From Paenibacillus sp. YPG26 (lineage in GTDB: Bacteria; Bacillota; Bacilli; Paenibacillales; Paenibacillaceae): a stretch of DNA of 64,000 nt. Under the pieces are notes generated by a model. It was not told the DNA's origin and did no database searches. It worked only from the letters and a program-made list of their open reading frames with translations. Positions 1-8,206 of this stretch are shown here, in pieces. The stretch covers positions 3,782,001-3,846,000 of the forward strand of contig NZ_CP084530.1 of assembly GCF_023704175.1 (NCBI RefSeq). Reading direction: 5' to 3'. The position numbers were made by a program, and so were the translations under genes. The first letter of the stretch is position 1; the number at the start of each line of letters is the position of its first letter.

Positions 1-2
1 AG

Positions 3-140
3 CCTATCCTCTCTCCCGTGGCGGGTGCAATTCTTCTAGCTCTTCATGAGCTCGGAATGCCGGTCCTGCCCGCAGTGATCACGAATCTGCAGAGAAGCCC
101 CTTTGCTAGGGGCAGCAAAGAACAGCCAGCGGGACATTAA
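3..140 (+). CDS. C-terminal end of a possible BadF/BadG-type ATPase or sugar kinase (partial)
   Basis: The window opens inside an open frame that runs from base 3 to a TAA at 138-140, leaving 45 residues. The visible part begins PILSPVAGAILLALHELG. The PVAGA-LLAL-G pattern resembles the last helix of the BadF/BadG/BcrA/BcrD ATPase and N-acetylglucosamine kinase fold, but the fragment is too short to be sure. The stop codon sits inside a strong hairpin, consistent with the end of a transcription unit. The other two forward frames hit stops within about 50 bases. Everything upstream is outside the window, so the identity is an inference from a short tail. Confidence 0.4.
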   Translation, partial: PILSPVAGAILLALHELGMPVLPAVITNLQRSPFARGSKEQPAGH

Positions 141-158
141 CCGCTTGGCTGTTCTTTG
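116..158 (+). terminator. Intrinsic terminator overlapping the stop of the partial first gene
   Basis: The arms AAAGAACAGCCA and TGGCTGTTCTTT pair around a loop that contains the gene's stop codon. The T-rich 3' arm gives a usual terminator shape. Confidence 0.65.
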
Positions 159-229
159 GTGTAGGTACATGTAATGCTTGGCCGCTAAAGGCTAATGGCA
201 GCATAGCCCTGATCAGCCGCCTAGAATAA

Positions 230-505
230 TTACTCCGCGGACCGTGTCCGGTTACCCAGGGACGACATCCGCTGCTTCTCCTCGGCCAGAAGTTCCTCCG
301 CAAGCTCCACTCCCGCCCTTCCAAAAGACGGGTCCGCCTGCTGCACAGCCCGTTCGGTATGCTCAAGGCTGTTCTCGGCTTGCTCAGCCATCTGCTCCGT
401 CGGGTGGCTGAGGGCCGATGATACGGCATAATGCAGCTTGTTCACTGAGTTCAGAGCTCCGGCAACGCTGCTGTTGGCTTGAAGACTGGAATCATAACGC
501 TTCAT
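230..505 (-). CDS. Small hypothetical protein, 91 aa
   Basis: This is a 91-residue hydrophilic protein beginning MKRYDSSLQANSS. The start at 505 is chosen because AGGAGAGG lies eight bases upstream; a longer frame from 526 would start inside the ribosome binding site. The sequence is rich in Ala, Glu, Gln and Ser and probably helical, with a stretch near residues 35-60 (EQMAEQAENSLEHTERAVQQ) that could be a coiled coil. There is no signal peptide or membrane segment. It stands alone, divergent from the MarR gene. I do not recognise a family. Small Glu/Gln-rich proteins of this kind are common in spore-formers, but a spore role would be speculation. Confidence 0.6.
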   Translation of the reverse strand: MKRYDSSLQANSSVAGALNSVNKLHYAVSSALSHPTEQMAEQAENSLEHTERAVQQADPSFGRAGVELAEELLAEEKQRMSSLGNRTRSAE

Positions 506-617
506 GAATAAGACCTCTCCTTTCAATGAAAAAACTCTCCGGTTCTCCTATAGCATGGTTAGCAGGAGGCGATCTTATGCGCTTCATAGCCAATATTCAT
601 TTATTTTCTGAAACATC

Positions 618-646
618 TTGACATTATTTTCATTAAGTGATAATTT
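618..646 (+). promoter_or_regulatory. Sigma-A-type promoter of the MarR/MFS unit
   Basis: TTGACA at 618-623 and TAATTT at 641-646 are separated by 17 bases. The MarR palindrome lies just downstream, around the expected transcription start. Confidence 0.6.
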
Positions 647-659
647 ATTAAATGCATTT

Positions 660-679
660 ATAGTTTAGCACTAAACTAT
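660..679. promoter_or_regulatory. Candidate MarR operator, perfect 20-bp palindrome
   Basis: ATAGTTTAGCACTAAACTAT is an exact inverted repeat of 9-bp arms around CA. It sits 13 bases after the -10 box and 80 bases before the MarR start, where binding would block transcription. MarR proteins typically bind palindromes of 16-20 bp of this kind. Confidence 0.7.
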
Positions 680-759
680 TATTTGGTTAACTAACTCGTA
701 TTCGCCAGAATATGAGGTTGGAATCATGCGAATCTATCGCAGCTCTGGAGGGGGTACTA

Positions 760-1185
760 GTGGCTGAAAGTGAACTGCTATTCGAGGTAGCAACCATGTT
801 CAGAACTCTGCTGAAGGGAATATCGCATGAGTGGAACAAGAAGAACCAGCTTCTAAGCCTGGCCCAGTTCCGAGTGCTCTATGTACTGAGCAAGGAGGGT
901 CCCAGGAAGGTATCCCAGCTGGCCCATGCGCTCTGCATAACACCCGCAGCGATCACGGGGATTACCGACAAGCTGCTTGAAGAGGGTTATATAAGTCGCG
1001 AGCGCGCCGAGAAGGACAGGCGGGTCGTGAATATTTCCATAACAGAGAAAGGGGAAGCGATCATCCAAGAAGCGAAGGAAGGCCATAGTGAAGCGATCCA
1101 CTCGTTCTTCACTCTGCTGCCTGAAGAAGATATGGAGCATTTGAGACGTATTTTTGGCACCATGCTGCAGGCCATGGACAAATAA
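760..1185 (+). CDS. MarR family transcriptional regulator
   Basis: This is a winged-helix dimeric repressor of 141 residues. The core reads LSLAQFRVLYVLSKEG, then a helix-turn-helix (KVSQLAHALCITPAAITGITDKLLEEG) and a wing containing the MarR hallmark D-R-R-V (EKDRRVVNISITEKG). The GTG start at 760 is chosen because GGAGGGGG lies five bases upstream; an in-frame ATG at 712 has no ribosome binding site. The gene is followed after 26 bases by a DHA2 drug exporter, so it most likely represses both genes and responds to an exporter substrate. The 20-bp palindrome upstream is the likely operator. Confidence 0.9.
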   Translation: MAESELLFEVATMFRTLLKGISHEWNKKNQLLSLAQFRVLYVLSKEGPRKVSQLAHALCITPAAITGITDKLLEEGYISRERAEKDRRVVNISITEKGEAIIQEAKEGHSEAIHSFFTLLPEEDMEHLRRIFGTMLQAMDK

Positions 1186-1211
1186 CTTTTTTAGAGGTGA
1201 GATTAACTTAT

Positions 1212-2843
1212 ATGGAGCACTTATCACATAAACGAAAAATCACGATCATGTTCGGCATTATGGCCGCCATGTTCTTCGCCGCGATCAATCAGACGATTAC
1301 CAGCACAGCAATGCCGCGGATTATCGCGATCCTTGATGGTATGGATTATTACACCTGGACCATCAATATCTATCTACTTACATCTACAATTGCGACTGTT
1401 CTTGTCGGCAAGCTGTCCGATATTTATGGCCGCAAGCCCTTCATATTAATTGGTATTCTATTATTTATGATCGGGGCTTTCTTGACGGGGACCTCCTCTG
1501 ACGTCTATCAGTTCATCATCTACCGGGGGATCCAGGGAATTGGCGCCGGGATTATCCAATCTACGGCATTCACAGCTGTAGGGGACTTGTTCTCTCCACG
1601 CGAGCGCGGTAAATGGATGGGCTATATGACCGCAATCTTCGGCTTCTCCAGTGTGCTTGGACCTACGCTGGGCGGTTATCTGGTGGACAATATGGACTGG
1701 CACTGGCTGTTCTGGATCTTCCTGCCGCTCGGAATTGTGGCCTTCATCATGATTCTTATGTTGTTCCCTAAAGTGGAACGCAGACCGTCCGAGGGGATCG
1801 ACTATCTCGGCTCTCTCTTCATCACTACCACTATCGTTCCCCTTCTGCTCGCTTTCTCATGGGCAGGCACGAAATATGAATGGGGATCATCGGAGATTTT
1901 AGGGCTTCTTGGTGCAACCCTTGTATCTGCCATTATCTTTGTCTTTGTGCAGTCCAAAGTGAAGAATCCAATTCTTCCACTTCATCTGTTCAAGAACAGC
2001 GTGGTGACCATCTCCAACATTATCGGCTTCATTATGAACTTTGGATTGATGGGAGCCATGATCTATATCTCCTTCTTTGTGCAAGGTGTTCTCGGTATCA
2101 GCCCAACTCTTGCCGGTTATGTTACCATGCCGATGTCGATCGTTATGGTGGTTATGAGTGCTATTGCAGGACAACTGATTGCCAAGAAGGGCAAATACAA
2201 GCGTTATGCGCTGATCGGGGTACCGATTATGATCGCCGGCATGGCCATTATGATCGTGATGAATAGTGTGGGAACCGCCATTCTTAGTATGGCTGTGTTC
2301 GGAATGGGTCTTGGACTCGCTATGCCGGTCTTCTCCCTGGCCACACAGAACGCCGTATCCCATAAGGAGCTGGGTGTTGTTACCGCGTCCAATCAGCTCT
2401 TCCGGAATCTTGGAGGTACCATTGGGATCGCTGTAATGGGTACGGTCATGTCCAACAACCTGACGACCAATTTGAAGAATGCTCTTCAATCGTCATCAAG
2501 CACGCTTGATCCCAGCAAGGTAGACCCGGCGCTTGCCGAGAAACTGCGCGCCTTTGCGGATCCGCAGATGCTCATGAACAAGCCCGTGCTTGAGGCAACT
2601 CAGGCCAAGCTTCCGGCAGAGGTACAGCCTATGTTCGCACAGATGATTGACAGCATCCGGGATGCGCTCGGCACGACATTGTCCACCGTGTTCCTGACAG
2701 GAACGCTCGTGCTCGTAGTCGCCTTTGTCCTTGTGTTCTTCCTTAAGGAGCTTCCTCTGCGGACCACGAACCAGACCGCAGGAGAATCCACTCCGCAAGG
2801 CAGCAGTGAAGATGGAGCCTCATCAAAGCTTGTAGCTGAATAG
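1212..2843 (+). CDS. DHA2 family multidrug MFS transporter (EmrB/QacA type)
   Basis: This is a proton-coupled drug exporter of the inner membrane, 543 residues, the usual length for the 14-helix DHA2 family. Motif A (GKLSDIYGRKPF) follows helix 2, and motif C-like sequence (GPTLGGYLVDNMDWHW) lies in helix 5. A hydrophilic loop of about 60 residues near 425-480 precedes the last membrane helix, and the C-terminus is Ser/Gly/Glu rich. The ATG at 1212 is preferred over the GTG at 1197, which lies inside the ribosome binding site AGAGGTGA. It forms an operon with the upstream MarR gene. The substrate cannot be told from sequence. Confidence 0.92.
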   Translation: MEHLSHKRKITIMFGIMAAMFFAAINQTITSTAMPRIIAILDGMDYYTWTINIYLLTSTIATVLVGKLSDIYGRKPFILIGILLFMIGAFLTGTSSDVYQFIIYRGIQGIGAGIIQSTAFTAVGDLFSPRERGKWMGYMTAIFGFSSVLGPTLGGYLVDNMDWHWLFWIFLPLGIVAFIMILMLFPKVERRPSEGIDYLGSLFITTTIVPLLLAFSWAGTKYEWGSSEILGLLGATLVSAIIFVFVQSKVKNPILPLHLFKNSVVTISNIIGFIMNFGLMGAMIYISFFVQGVLGISPTLAGYVTMPMSIVMVVMSAIAGQLIAKKGKYKRYALIGVPIMIAGMAIMIVMNSVGTAILSMAVFGMGLGLAMPVFSLATQNAVSHKELGVVTASNQLFRNLGGTIGIAVMGTVMSNNLTTNLKNALQSSSSTLDPSKVDPALAEKLRAFADPQMLMNKPVLEATQAKLPAEVQPMFAQMIDSIRDALGTTLSTVFLTGTLVLVVAFVLVFFLKELPLRTTNQTAGESTPQGSSEDGASSKLVAE

Positions 2844-2923
2844 GCTTGGTATCGTAACACAACCATTATTGTGGTCCTAGTGCAAGCAGGACAGTAATAT
2901 TCTCTCTCTTCTTCACAGTATCC

Positions 2924-2965
2924 AAAAAGGTCATGTTCCGGGTTGCCTGGGCATGGCCTTTTTGA
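2924..2965 (+). terminator. Intrinsic terminator after the MFS gene
   Basis: The arms AAAAAGGTCATG and CATGGCCTTTTT (one wobble) close a loop of about 16 bases and end in a T run. It could act in both directions for the convergent EVE gene. Confidence 0.75.
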
Positions 2966-3022
2966 GTCACTGTTCAATCTCTGGACTTGGGCTAATGTTA
3001 AACATCATAGCTCTTCCCCCGG

Positions 3023-3526
3023 CTACAGGTTCCCTTCATGGATGCCTGCGGCCTGCTCCAAGCAGCTTGATTGCAGCATGGCTTCCGCAATGATCAGGAA
3101 GTCCTCTCTGCCGATCTCAAGATGTCCAAAGCGGAAGCGGTAGCCCCAATTGGTTACCCCCTTGGTGAAGCTGAGCTGCTGAAGCAGGGAGCTGATCTTC
3201 ACTTCCCGGCATGGAGAGTAGCGGATATTTCTCCGGAAGGGCACAAAGGTCTCTGACATGCGGTATTCATACACCCGGTCATCCGCGACTTGTCCGATCG
3301 CGGTGAAAGCTTGAAGCGGCTGTCCATTCGCCATATCTGTCCGGGGGGAGTAATAGATAAGCCAGTCTCCGGGCTGCATCCGCTTAAGCGGGGCAGACTT
3401 GCCATGACACAGCTGGGCGAATCCGCCCTCCACCCCCCGGGCCACATGTGAGGCGGACACCACACCGATCCAATATCGGCCTTGTTCCTGCAGCGGAAGC
3501 CGAAGCTGTTGTGGTTCATCAAGCAT
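3023..3526 (-). CDS. EVE domain-containing protein
   Basis: This 167-residue protein consists essentially of one EVE domain. Key parts are the N-terminal YWIGVVSASHV, the central GDWLIYYSP and FTAIGQVADDRVYEY, and the C-terminal GHLEIGREDFLIIAEAM. EVE domains share the PUA-like fold and are thought to bind modified bases in RNA or DNA; they occur alone in housekeeping contexts and also next to restriction systems. No nuclease or methylase gene is nearby, so a defence role has no support here. The start has a consensus AAGGAGGA ribosome binding site. The gene is convergent with the MFS gene and separated from its upstream neighbour by a terminator. Confidence 0.85.
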   Translation of the reverse strand: MLDEPQQLRLPLQEQGRYWIGVVSASHVARGVEGGFAQLCHGKSAPLKRMQPGDWLIYYSPRTDMANGQPLQAFTAIGQVADDRVYEYRMSETFVPFRRNIRYSPCREVKISSLLQQLSFTKGVTNWGYRFRFGHLEIGREDFLIIAEAMLQSSCLEQAAGIHEGNL

Positions 3527-3565
3527 GTCTTAGTCCTCCTTATTCTTAATTTAGTTACAGTATAT

Positions 3566-3603
3566 AAAAAGGCTACTGACACCATCCTGTCAGTAGCCTT
3601 TTT
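3566..3603 (-). terminator. Intrinsic terminator of the yjdM/GIY-YIG operon
   Basis: The perfect arms AAAAAGGCTACTGACA and TGTCAGTAGCCTTTTT lie around a six-base loop between the GIY-YIG stop and the EVE start. They end the operon read on the minus strand. Confidence 0.85.
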
Positions 3604-3644
3604 GCTTTTTTTTCTGGCTTTATTGCTTGTTGAGCTTGTATTTA

Positions 3645-4001
3645 TTACCTGAAAAATACGTTGTCAACATTGTATTTCGCCCTAAGCTCATTAATAATAT
3701 ACGTCTCATAAATTTCTCTATGAACCGGGTCCTCTACTACACAAACCTCAATCCGGGCCACTTCATCCCGGTGTAATTTGATTGGGGATACCGTATCTTC
3801 GAAGTGCTTCTTAATTCTGGGTCTCAGCTTTCTGGCCTTACCTACGAACAGCAGCTCATCCCGGTCGTTGTAGAACATAAATATCCCGCCAACTTCTCTG
3901 GAGATCAGGTGAAAGTCCGTGAACCCGTAAATATGGCTCAGCTGAGGATTCTCCTGCTTATGAATCGTTACGTCCGGTGTAGGAATAGTAATGTTAATCA
4001 T
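3645..4001 (-). CDS. GIY-YIG nuclease family protein
   Basis: This 118-residue protein has one GIY-YIG-like domain from about residue 37: GGIFMFYNDRDELLFVGKA, with the conserved Arg/Lys-rich helix KLRPRIKKHF after it and a Glu/Tyr-containing helix near the end (EIYETYIINELRAKYN). The classic G-I-Y appears as GIF and the Y-I-G as FVG, so two tyrosines are replaced by Phe; activity is therefore uncertain. GIY-YIG domains cut DNA by a metal-dependent mechanism, as in UvrC and homing endonucleases. It lies 19 bases after the YjdM-like gene and is probably co-transcribed with it. The ribosome binding site is weak. Confidence 0.75.
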   Translation of the reverse strand: MINITIPTPDVTIHKQENPQLSHIYGFTDFHLISREVGGIFMFYNDRDELLFVGKARKLRPRIKKHFEDTVSPIKLHRDEVARIEVCVVEDPVHREIYETYIINELRAKYNVDNVFFR

Positions 4002-4020
4002 GGTGGCTACAGCTCACTTT

Positions 4021-4362
4021 CTATATTTTCTTTACGAACTCCGATTTGAGCTTCATGGCACCGAAGCCGTCAATTTTACAATCGATATCATGGTCTCCGT
4101 CAACCAGACGTATATTCTTCACTTTGGTTCCGATCTTCAGAACGGATGAGCTTCCCTTGACCTTAAGGTCCTTGATTACCGTTACCGAGTCCCCATCGTT
4201 CAGGATATTCCCATTAGCATCTTTGATTATCTTCTGGTCCTCTTCTTGGCCGTTCTCGGAACCTGGAGCCCACTCATAGGCGCATTCCGGGCATATAAGA
4301 AGACTTCCATCCTCATATGTATATTCTGAGTTGCATTTTGGACAGCTTGGCAATTTTGACAT
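4021..4362 (-). CDS. yjdM: YjdM/PhnA-like zinc ribbon protein
   Basis: This 113-residue protein matches the YjdM (old name PhnA) family in both length and layout. An N-terminal zinc ribbon has two CxxC knuckles (CPKC at residues 7-10 and CPEC at about 24-27). A C-terminal beta-rich domain contains [20 protein letters not shown] and ends [10 protein letters not shown]. The family was once called alkylphosphonate utilisation protein, but its role in phosphonate metabolism is not established. It is the first gene of a two-gene unit with the GIY-YIG protein. The start is preceded by GGGGAA. Confidence 0.9.
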   Translation of the reverse strand: MSKLPSCPKCNSEYTYEDGSLLICPECAYEWAPGSENGQEEDQKIIKDANGNILNDGDSVTVIKDLKVKGSSSVLKIGTKVKNIRLVDGDHDIDCKIDGFGAMKLKSEFVKKI

Positions 4363-4446
4363 GACTGGTTATTCCCCGTTTCTAAATTAATGGAGTGCAC
4401 TATACAAAAAAGAGCACATAAGGAGCTCCTTGTCCTTACATGCTTT

Positions 4447-4471
4447 TATAGTGTCACAGTCTTCATCTATT
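4447..4471 (+). repeat. Short direct repeat, copy 1 (downstream of the LLM gene)
   Basis: The sequence beginning TATAGTGTCACAGTCTTC is matched at 5742 with 21 of 25 bases identical. The two copies bracket the flavin monooxygenase gene. The function is unknown. Confidence 0.45.
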
Positions 4472-4541
4472 GACAAGCCGCCTTATTCACCGCACTGGGA
4501 CGGCCCGCAGGAATCTGCGTCAGCATGCTTCTCTACGAATC

Positions 4542-5603
4542 TCAGCCATTCGTCTCCTGGTCTGCTTCCCACCTGGATATCTCCTCACGCACCCGCGGGG
4601 CGACTTCGGTACCAAGCAGCTTGATCGCATTCATGACTTCCTCATGCGGCATTGAGCCGACCGGAACGTGCAGCAGGAAGCGGGTGATGCCCACGTGCTT
4701 GCGCAGGTGAATGATCTTCTCCGCCACCGTCTCGGGATCGCCTACATACAGAGCGCCTTCGAACCGCCGTGCGGCGTCAAAGGAGGCTCGGGTATAAGGC
4801 CCCCAGCCGCGTTCCCGTCCCAGCTTGCTCATTGCTGCCTGTGTGGATGGGAAGAACTTGTCTGCGGCAAGCCCGGTATTCTCCGCAATGAAGCCGTGTG
4901 AGTGTGAAGCTACGGGAAGCTTCGAAGCGTCATGCCCGGCATGGGCGGCGGCCTTCTTATACAGCTGCACGAGCGGAGCGAACTGCAAGGGGCTGCCTCC
5001 GATGATGGCGAGCACCAGCGGAAGTCCGAGCAGACCGGCGCGGACCACGGATTCCTGGTTCCCACCGCTGCCCACCCATACGGGAAGAGGATTCTGAACC
5101 GGACGGGGATATACACCGAGGTTATCTATGGCCGGACGGTGCCCGCCGCTCCAGCTTACCTTCTCGGACTCGCGGATTTTGAGCAGGAGCGCAAGCTTCT
5201 CCTCGAACAATTCGTTGTAGTCATCCAGATCATATCCGAACAGCGGGAACGACTCGATAAAAGAACCTCTTCCCGCCATAATCTCCGCACGCCCGCTCGA
5301 TATTCCATCCAGGGTGGCGAAGTCCTGGAATACCCGGACCGGATCGGCTGAGGAGAGAACTGTCACCGCACTGGTCAGCCTGATCCGCGTAGTCTGGGAC
5401 GCTGCAGCTGCCAGTACGACGGCAGGCGAAGACGCCGCATAATCCTCACGGTGATGCTCACCTACTCCGAATACATCCAGCCCCACCTGATCGGCGAGCA
5501 CAATCTCCTCCACCACTTCACGTAGCCGCTGGGCATGACTTACCACCTCTCCGGTGTGAACATCCGGCGTTGTTTCTACAAATGTGCTAATCCCTATCTC
5601 CAC
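4542..5603 (-). CDS. LLM class flavin-dependent oxidoreductase
   Basis: This is a cytoplasmic luciferase-like monooxygenase of 353 residues with a TIM-barrel fold that would use reduced FMN or F420. Marks of the family are MEIGISTF at the N-terminus, [15 protein letters not shown] (residues 40-54), the barrel strand [26 protein letters not shown], and [25 protein letters not shown]-terminal [13 protein letters not shown] is also typical. The start is GTG, with GGGAGGAA eight bases upstream. It is a single-gene unit. The substrate cannot be predicted; such enzymes oxidise aldehydes, sulfonates, nitrogen heterocycles and other small molecules. A short direct repeat lies on each side. Confidence 0.88.
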   Translation of the reverse strand: MEIGISTFVETTPDVHTGEVVSHAQRLREVVEEIVLADQVGLDVFGVGEHHREDYAASSPAVVLAAAASQTTRIRLTSAVTVLSSADPVRVFQDFATLDGISSGRAEIMAGRGSFIESFPLFGYDLDDYNELFEEKLALLLKIRESEKVSWSGGHRPAIDNLGVYPRPVQNPLPVWVGSGGNQESVVRAGLLGLPLVLAIIGGSPLQFAPLVQLYKKAAAHAGHDASKLPVASHSHGFIAENTGLAADKFFPSTQAAMSKLGRERGWGPYTRASFDAARRFEGALYVGDPETVAEKIIHLRKHVGITRFLLHVPVGSMPHEEVMNAIKLLGTEVAPRVREEISRWEADQETNG

Positions 5604-5741
5604 TTGATGTTCCTCCCTGTTGTAAGCTGTTAGGTTAGTTATTTAATCACGAATGCCGAAATTGCCCGAATCCCCGAACCACAGCATGTCAATTCTATAT
5701 AAGACGCGGTTACAATGTTGAGTTCTCTATATGCATCTATC

Positions 5742-5766
5742 TATAGTGTCATAGTCTTCCCCTGTT
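5742..5766 (+). repeat. Short direct repeat, copy 2 (upstream of the LLM gene)
   Basis: This is the partner of the copy at 4447. It lies in the 295-base gap between the LLM start and the histidine kinase start, which otherwise shows no clear gene. Confidence 0.45.
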
Positions 5767-5898
5767 AGCAAGAATCAGCTGCTTCCGGCCCTTCAATAAT
5801 ACGGTTGCCAGGAACCGCGAACTAAATTACAATTCATGATTATCGCATACCCTACATCCAGCTCGTCAGTTGGTGTAAGGATACGGGAGGATGACAAA

Positions 5899-7371
5899 TT
5901 GTCGATTCGATTCAGGCTGTTGATTTCTTTTACATCGGTAGTGGTGGTCTCCGTGATTCTGTTCGTGCTCACCGCTTATCTGCTGTCCGTTGCTGTAACC
6001 GGTGATTTCCGCAGCATCAGCAGCTTCTATAATATCCACTATTCCCTTCACCCGCTCTCAGAGGAAGAGGAGAATCTGTTCATCGATATGAAATATCTGG
6101 CCAAGCACGACCCCGAACAATTGAAGGATCAGGCTCTGCTCAAGAAGTATGACTATCAGTTGAAAATGGTACAGGCCGGGCTCGTCGTCCGGGACAATAA
6201 TACAATCGTCTATGCCGCACCTGCATTAAAGGGTATAGATCTGACTTCCAGCCTGCCCGCCTATGATATGGGCAATACGTCAATCCGGAATACGATGAAC
6301 GCGGGCAATCGATTCTTCTCCTATTCCAAGTTCGACTTCTATTTCTCGGCAAAAACAGGTGAGAAAGGGAGCGTCTTCGTCCTTCGGGAGAGAAGTCCCT
6401 TCGCAGAGCTTGTGCGGACACTGCTCCCTATTCTGATATTTATCTTCACCGCAATCTTGTTATTAACCGGCTTGCTGCTCTACCGGTATGTGACTCGGAC
6501 CATCATTCGCCCTTTGGATAAGCTTAGACAATCCGCTGAACATATCAAGGATGGAGATCTGACCTTTGAGCTGCACGCAACCTCCCGCGATGAAGTCGGA
6601 CAGCTCGTTCACACCTTCGATCAGATGCGTCAGCAATTATCTGACTCTATCCAGCGGCAGCTCCACTATGAAGAGAACCGGAAGCAGCTGCTGTCGAATA
6701 TTTCCCATGACCTAAGGACTCCCATTACGACGATAAAAGGTTATGCGGAAGGCATTCGGGACGGTGTGACGAATACCCCGGAGAAGCTGGACAAGTATGT
6801 CGGGGCGATCCATACGAGAGCGACAGACATGGAGCGCCTTGTGAATGAACTGCTGTTCTATTCCAAGCTGGATTTGAAGAAGGAGCCCTTCTCGTTCGGA
6901 CAGGTGGAGCTGAGTCCATTCCTTCACCGCATTGCTGACGAATTAGCCATCGAGTTCGATAACCATGTCGTTGAGGTAAAGTGGGAAGAGGCGTCACAGG
7001 AGCCGTTATTCGTGCTCGCAGATCGCGAGAAGCTCAAGCGTGTGACCATGAATCTGCTCGATAACTGCCTCAAATATATGAATCAGGATCCTAAGCAGCT
7101 AACTATTGGGACGGAGAGGCAGGATGAATATGCCATCGTCAGGATCTCGGATAACGGTTCGGGCATTCCCCAGGATTCCCTGCCGCATATTTTTGAACGA
7201 TTCTATCGGGCAGAGCCCTCACGGAGCCAGACTGCCGGAGGAAGCGGGCTTGGTCTTGCCATCGCCCGGCAGATCATCGAGGGACATGGCGGAACGATCT
7301 GGGCCACCAGCGTAGAGGGTCAAGGGACCAGCGTATTTTTTACATTAAAAATATTTGTGGATCGTCGGTGA
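5899..7371 (+). CDS. Sensor histidine kinase (HAMP-HisKA-HATPase)
   Basis: This is a 490-residue membrane sensor kinase. From the chosen TTG start (GGGAGGA seven bases upstream) it has a membrane helix at about 7-30, an extracellular loop of about 140 residues, a second helix at about 172-195, a HAMP linker (RPLDKLRQSAEHIKDGD), the dimerisation and phosphoacceptor helix with His in SNISHDLRTPI, and an ATPase domain with N box NLLDNCLKY, G1 DNGSGIP and G2 GGSGLGLAI. A longer frame from an ATG at 5836 has no ribosome binding site and would add 21 residues before the first helix. The response regulator follows after six bases, the reverse of the more usual regulator-first order. The signal is unknown. 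Confidence 0.9.
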   Translation: MSIRFRLLISFTSVVVVSVILFVLTAYLLSVAVTGDFRSISSFYNIHYSLHPLSEEEENLFIDMKYLAKHDPEQLKDQALLKKYDYQLKMVQAGLVVRDNNTIVYAAPALKGIDLTSSLPAYDMGNTSIRNTMNAGNRFFSYSKFDFYFSAKTGEKGSVFVLRERSPFAELVRTLLPILIFIFTAILLLTGLLLYRYVTRTIIRPLDKLRQSAEHIKDGDLTFELHATSRDEVGQLVHTFDQMRQQLSDSIQRQLHYEENRKQLLSNISHDLRTPITTIKGYAEGIRDGVTNTPEKLDKYVGAIHTRATDMERLVNELLFYSKLDLKKEPFSFGQVELSPFLHRIADELAIEFDNHVVEVKWEEASQEPLFVLADREKLKRVTMNLLDNCLKYMNQDPKQLTIGTERQDEYAIVRISDNGSGIPQDSLPHIFERFYRAEPSRSQTAGGSGLGLAIARQIIEGHGGTIWATSVEGQGTSVFFTLKIFVDRR

Positions 7372-7377
7372 TGATGA

Positions 7378-8070
7378 ATGAGGCGAATTTTAATTATTGA
7401 GGATGACCCGTATATTGCGGAGCTTCAGAGAGATTATTTCATGCTGCATGACTATGAAGTGGAGGTAAGCCACCACGGATCAGAAGGACTCGCCAAAGCC
7501 CTTGCTGGAGGATATGACCTCATTATCCTCGATCTCCAGCTGCCAGGAGTGGACGGATTCGAGATCTGCAGAACCCTTCGTGAGCAGCTGGATGTCCCTA
7601 TCTTGATTGTGTCAGCTAAGAATGAAGAAATCGATAAAATCCGGGGCTTTGGCATCGGTGCGGATGATTTTGTGACGAAGCCATTCAGCCCGAATGAGCT
7701 GGTAGCCAGAGCTAAGGCCCATTTAGCAAGGTACGAACGGTTCACAGGGGGCTATAAGGTCCAAGAGTCGGACACCATCGATATTCGGGAGCTGTCGATC
7801 CACAAATCCTCCCACCGGGTATTCGTTCATGGCAGGGAAGTGGCGCTCACGGCCAAAGAATTCGAAGTGCTCGTATTCATGGCTGCGAACCCTAACCGGG
7901 TATTCAGTAAAGCTCAGCTGTTCGAGAGGATTTGGGGACTGGAATCGAATGGGGATATCGCAACCGTGACCGTCCATATTTCACGAATCCGGGAGAAGAT
8001 TGAGGCTGATCCAGCTAATCCGCAGTTCATTGAGACCGTCTGGGGAGCAGGCTATCGGTTCACCATCTAG
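7378..8070 (+). CDS. OmpR family response regulator
   Basis: This 230-residue DNA-binding regulator is phosphorylated by the kinase just upstream. The receiver domain (1-115) has the acidic pair EDD at 8-10, the phosphoacceptor Asp in LIILDLQLPGVDGFE, Ser in ILIVSAKNE and Lys in FVTKPFSPNELVAR. A winged helix (about 130-228) includes ALTAKEFEVLVFMAANPNRV and ends with WGAGYRFTI. The pair could control the S-layer-type gene that starts 136 bases downstream, but nothing in the sequence proves this. Confidence 0.93.
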   Translation: MRRILIIEDDPYIAELQRDYFMLHDYEVEVSHHGSEGLAKALAGGYDLIILDLQLPGVDGFEICRTLREQLDVPILIVSAKNEEIDKIRGFGIGADDFVTKPFSPNELVARAKAHLARYERFTGGYKVQESDTIDIRELSIHKSSHRVFVHGREVALTAKEFEVLVFMAANPNRVFSKAQLFERIWGLESNGDIATVTVHISRIREKIEADPANPQFIETVWGAGYRFTI

Positions 8071-8206
8071 CAGTCTTTGGCAACTTTGCAGAAAGTTATC
8101 CTTCTGTTTATAAATTGTTTATACTTTCTTATCCGGCGATTTAGAGTGGTCATATAAGATTAATTCAGATATGTAACACCACTTTGAACCGAAGGGAAGA
8201 TGAATA

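Noticed and set aside
1899..2489. Long minus-strand frame inside the first MFS gene
   Set aside because: It is antisense to a clear transporter, His/Asp-rich in an unnatural way, and has no ribosome binding site.
3023..4362. EVE and GIY-YIG genes as a defence island
   Set aside because: Both are small housekeeping-type proteins in separate transcription units with no methylase, helicase or phage-defence gene nearby.
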